Shown: piece after piece, positions 6,801 to 6,997 of the stretch
Numbering within the stretch: the first letter of the stretch is position 1
Layout of the letters: each line of letters begins with the position of its first letter
Assembly (NCBI GenBank): GCA_003647385.1
Contig: QMMT01000106.1
Span: forward strand, 1 to 6,997
DNA from: Deltaproteobacteria bacterium
Lineage (GTDB): Bacteria > Desulfobacterota > Desulfobacteria > Desulfobacterales > Desulfobacteraceae
Reading direction: 5' to 3'
DNA: 6,997 bases
Position numbers and translations under genes: made by a program
Notes under the pieces: generated by a model
Seen by the model: only the letters and a program-made list of their open reading frames with translations
Databases searched by the model: none
What the model was told of the DNA's origin: nothing

Positions 6801-6997
6801 TGGACATAGTCACTGAGTTTAGCAATCGTATTCAAATCACGCAATTTTAAATCATCCGGCACTTTAAAACCAAAACGAGCAGATACCTTGGCAAATATTT
6901 CAACCTGCTTCACCGTATCAATCCCCAGATCCGCTTCAAGATCCAGATCATCTTCCAGCATGTCTGCTGTGTACCCGGTCTGTTCGGCTATAATTGA
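3854..6997 (-). CDS. PfaA-like multidomain PUFA/polyketide synthase, C-terminal part (ACP-ACP-KR-DH), 5' end beyond the window
   Basis: The frame is open to the window edge, so 1047 C-terminal residues are visible. Numbering here takes Met at 6959-6961 as 1; that Met is internal to a carrier domain, not the start. Order: carrier domain 1 (from before 1 to about 56), acidic linker, carrier domain 2 (about 90-160), a Rossmann-like half lacking the glycine motif (about 200-425, structural KR subdomain), catalytic ketoreductase (about 436-705) and double-hotdog dehydratase (about 735-1010). The KR has TGGAGGIT (445-452), HAAG (563-566), K588, S612, Y625 and N629, so it should be an active NADPH-dependent reductase of 3-ketoacyl chains. 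The segment NPTVKKVLEERGIQFLP (664-680) resembles the same place in PfaA. The DH keeps H754 and D931xxxQ935. Both carrier domains read LGIDT, with T16 and T119 in place of the phosphopantetheine serine. By analogy with PfaA, KS and acyltransferase domains should lie upstream. Cytoplasmic lipid synthesis is likely; the product is unknown. A standalone KR-DH-ACP subunit is the alternative. Confidence 0.85.
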   Translation of the reverse strand, partial: SIIAEQTGYTADMLEDDLDLEADLGIDTVKQVEIFAKVSARFGFKVPDDLKLRDLNTIAKLSDYVQSKTDGLVENDKQGNRSESAPVAEDLPTQGEDAKVTVKEVIAEQTGYTADMLEDDLDLEADLGIDTVKQVEIFAKVSSRFGFSVPDDLKLRDLNTIAKLSDYVQSRAGVSSTSQTKEATSVEADEVSGRIDIIDPLNGDDEFPDPVSPIKRLVVRLKESDIPELSKKDFKGKKIIVSLDSHGFVEKIIEKIKMKKGEVITIGGKDADFKFDLTDVAATEKRVEEFKETYPQVNGFIHLAPLDFYFDRKDSKEDSDESLNTTIKSFFVMIKSLFETLDKKENIIGTITFDSVVFPYQEDCGDIHPLFAGLAGLLKTVNKEMPDTRVKVVDFSYKQPKKSIERITELFLNELLCDNTRCEVGYKNKKRYGLSMKTSIADRTQQIISPKDTLLVTGGAGGITYEIIKKMVEKYKVNLIILDINDIYSTDQKYLDKTSTQAELMGLLKEDMPGVKPIEIKRALDRLMRVRLSLENIEYLESLGASVEYNCVDVTDFKAVRKAVDKYDKIDGVFHAAGMEMSQFIPKKELWSFELVVDVKVKGMQNLLAAFKDRKYKYFFTFSSVTARFGNEGQVDYTSANDFLGKTLFRQKQLHPERTYKVYAWTAWGGVGMATNPTVKKVLEERGIQFLPMEQGVKFFMADLLDKTESEMVFSGLDYSFDKDGLLGDPGDMAFPFLDTPIEKTPAGMTYSRVLDVERDVFLHDHTMEDVPLFLGATGIETMAEVARSLSEDKAHFVELTHFQIPYGIKLLKGRPKELLISGDHEEDGVFKCRITSQFKNPKGLVMGEPKLHYEGQYRFAQKPLKPKKIKLPQFNRVSFEGDLETLVYNPKRLFMFGLFNTITDINSFDGKTLITTIEDKSKKEFFKGVKEPRFVAAPILVDAMFQTGGLLEFFTTSRTVLPFKIKSLKFYKDVERNREYFCITKKITSGIETNTYDLKLTDKKGNVFIEVSRFEMVKLNQLDPEDRIVDRVDFTFSNKKQGAKVK
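3932..4759 (-). other. Dehydratase (PS-DH, double hotdog) domain of the synthase
   Basis: Residues about 735-1010. The first half contains VFLHDHTMEDVPLFLG (749-764), where the usual HxxxGxxxxP signature is only partly kept: H754 is present, but the glycine position is D758 and the proline position is L763. The second half has LVDAMFQTGG (929-938), a good match to the DxxxQ signature, with D931 and Q935. The 177-residue distance from H754 to D931 is normal for the two halves of a PKS dehydratase. It should dehydrate 3-hydroxyacyl chains made by the preceding ketoreductase, if the altered first motif is functional. Confidence 0.7.
4847..5656 (-). other. Catalytic ketoreductase domain of the synthase
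   Basis: Residues about 436-705 form a short-chain dehydrogenase of the type I PKS/FAS class. The cofactor loop is TGGAGGIT (445-452), followed by β2 LIILDIND. A roughly 50-residue helical insertion (about 476-530) separates β2 from β3 (DVTD, 541-544), as in PfaA-type KRs. The catalytic set is K588, S612, Y625 and N629 (YTSAN). There is no LDD motif after HAAG, so a B-type stereochemistry signature is not visible. Confidence 0.8.
6489..6688 (-). repeat. Carrier-domain repeat, copy 2 (second visible ACP)
   Basis: This encodes the second ACP of the synthase, including LEADLGIDTVKQVEIF with T119 encoded by ACA at 6605-6607. It aligns with the copy at 6798-6997 at an exact offset of 309 bp (103 codons). 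Over the shared stretch of about 66 residues the proteins differ at only a few positions (for example S/A and S/K after KVS and RFGF), while the DNA differs at roughly two dozen mostly synonymous sites. The linker between copies (VENDKQGN...) is not repeated. Confidence 0.85.
6798..6997 (-). repeat. Carrier-domain repeat, copy 1 (first visible ACP, runs to the window edge)
   Basis: This encodes the first visible ACP. In-frame codons beyond the Met at 6961 read SIIAEQTGYTAD, matching the same part of copy 2 (EVIAEQTGYTAD), which shows that the domain and the gene continue past the window edge. The expected phosphopantetheine site reads GIDT, with T16 encoded by ACG at 6914-6916. More copies may lie upstream, as tandem ACP arrays are the rule in PfaA proteins. 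Confidence 0.85.

Noticed and set aside
6959..6961. ATG at 6961 as the start of the synthase gene
   Set aside because: The frame stays open to the window edge and the twelve upstream codons match the same part of the second ACP, so this Met is inside a carrier domain.
1..6997. CRISPR arrays, tRNA/rRNA genes, transposase genes or attachment sites
   Set aside because: No regularly spaced short repeats, cloverleaf-like sequences, transposase motifs or terminal repeats were found; the only long repeat is the ACP duplication.

Overview
The window holds three genes, all on the minus strand, and is almost fully coding. It suggests a sulfate-reducing or related Desulfobacterota bacterium. That is inferred from moderate GC, lysine- and isoleucine-rich proteins, and a PfaA-like secondary-lipid synthase whose carrier domains carry a GIDTVKQ signature. 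I remember that signature mainly from deltaproteobacterial proteins and could not check it. There are no RNA genes, CRISPR arrays, insertion sequences or attachment sites that I can support.

Layout in the direction of transcription (right to left). Positions 6997-3854 are the C-terminal 1047 residues of a large multidomain PUFA/polyketide synthase-type protein whose 5' end lies outside the window. Visible domains are two tandem acyl carrier repeats, a degenerate (structural) ketoreductase half, a catalytic ketoreductase and a double-hotdog dehydratase. This matches the C-terminal half of PfaA (KS-MAT-ACPn-KR-DH). Both carrier repeats have threonine where the phosphopantetheine-bearing serine is expected.

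After a 93-bp AT-rich gap with a possible weak promoter, positions 3760-1049 encode a 903-residue SNF2-family helicase/translocase with all the expected motor motifs. It has an N-terminal helicase-associated region of the DUF3670 type. Eight bases later, with its ribosome binding site overlapping the helicase stop codon, positions 1040-87 encode a 317-residue SWIM zinc-finger protein with a likely winged-helix C-terminus. The helicase and SWIM protein almost certainly form a translationally coupled two-gene unit acting on nucleic acid. The SWIM finger that some bacterial SNF2 proteins carry in cis is supplied here by a separate protein.

Nothing in the sequence links the lipid-synthase gene functionally to the helicase pair. 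They share only strand and proximity. The leftmost 86 bases hold a short inverted repeat and no gene.
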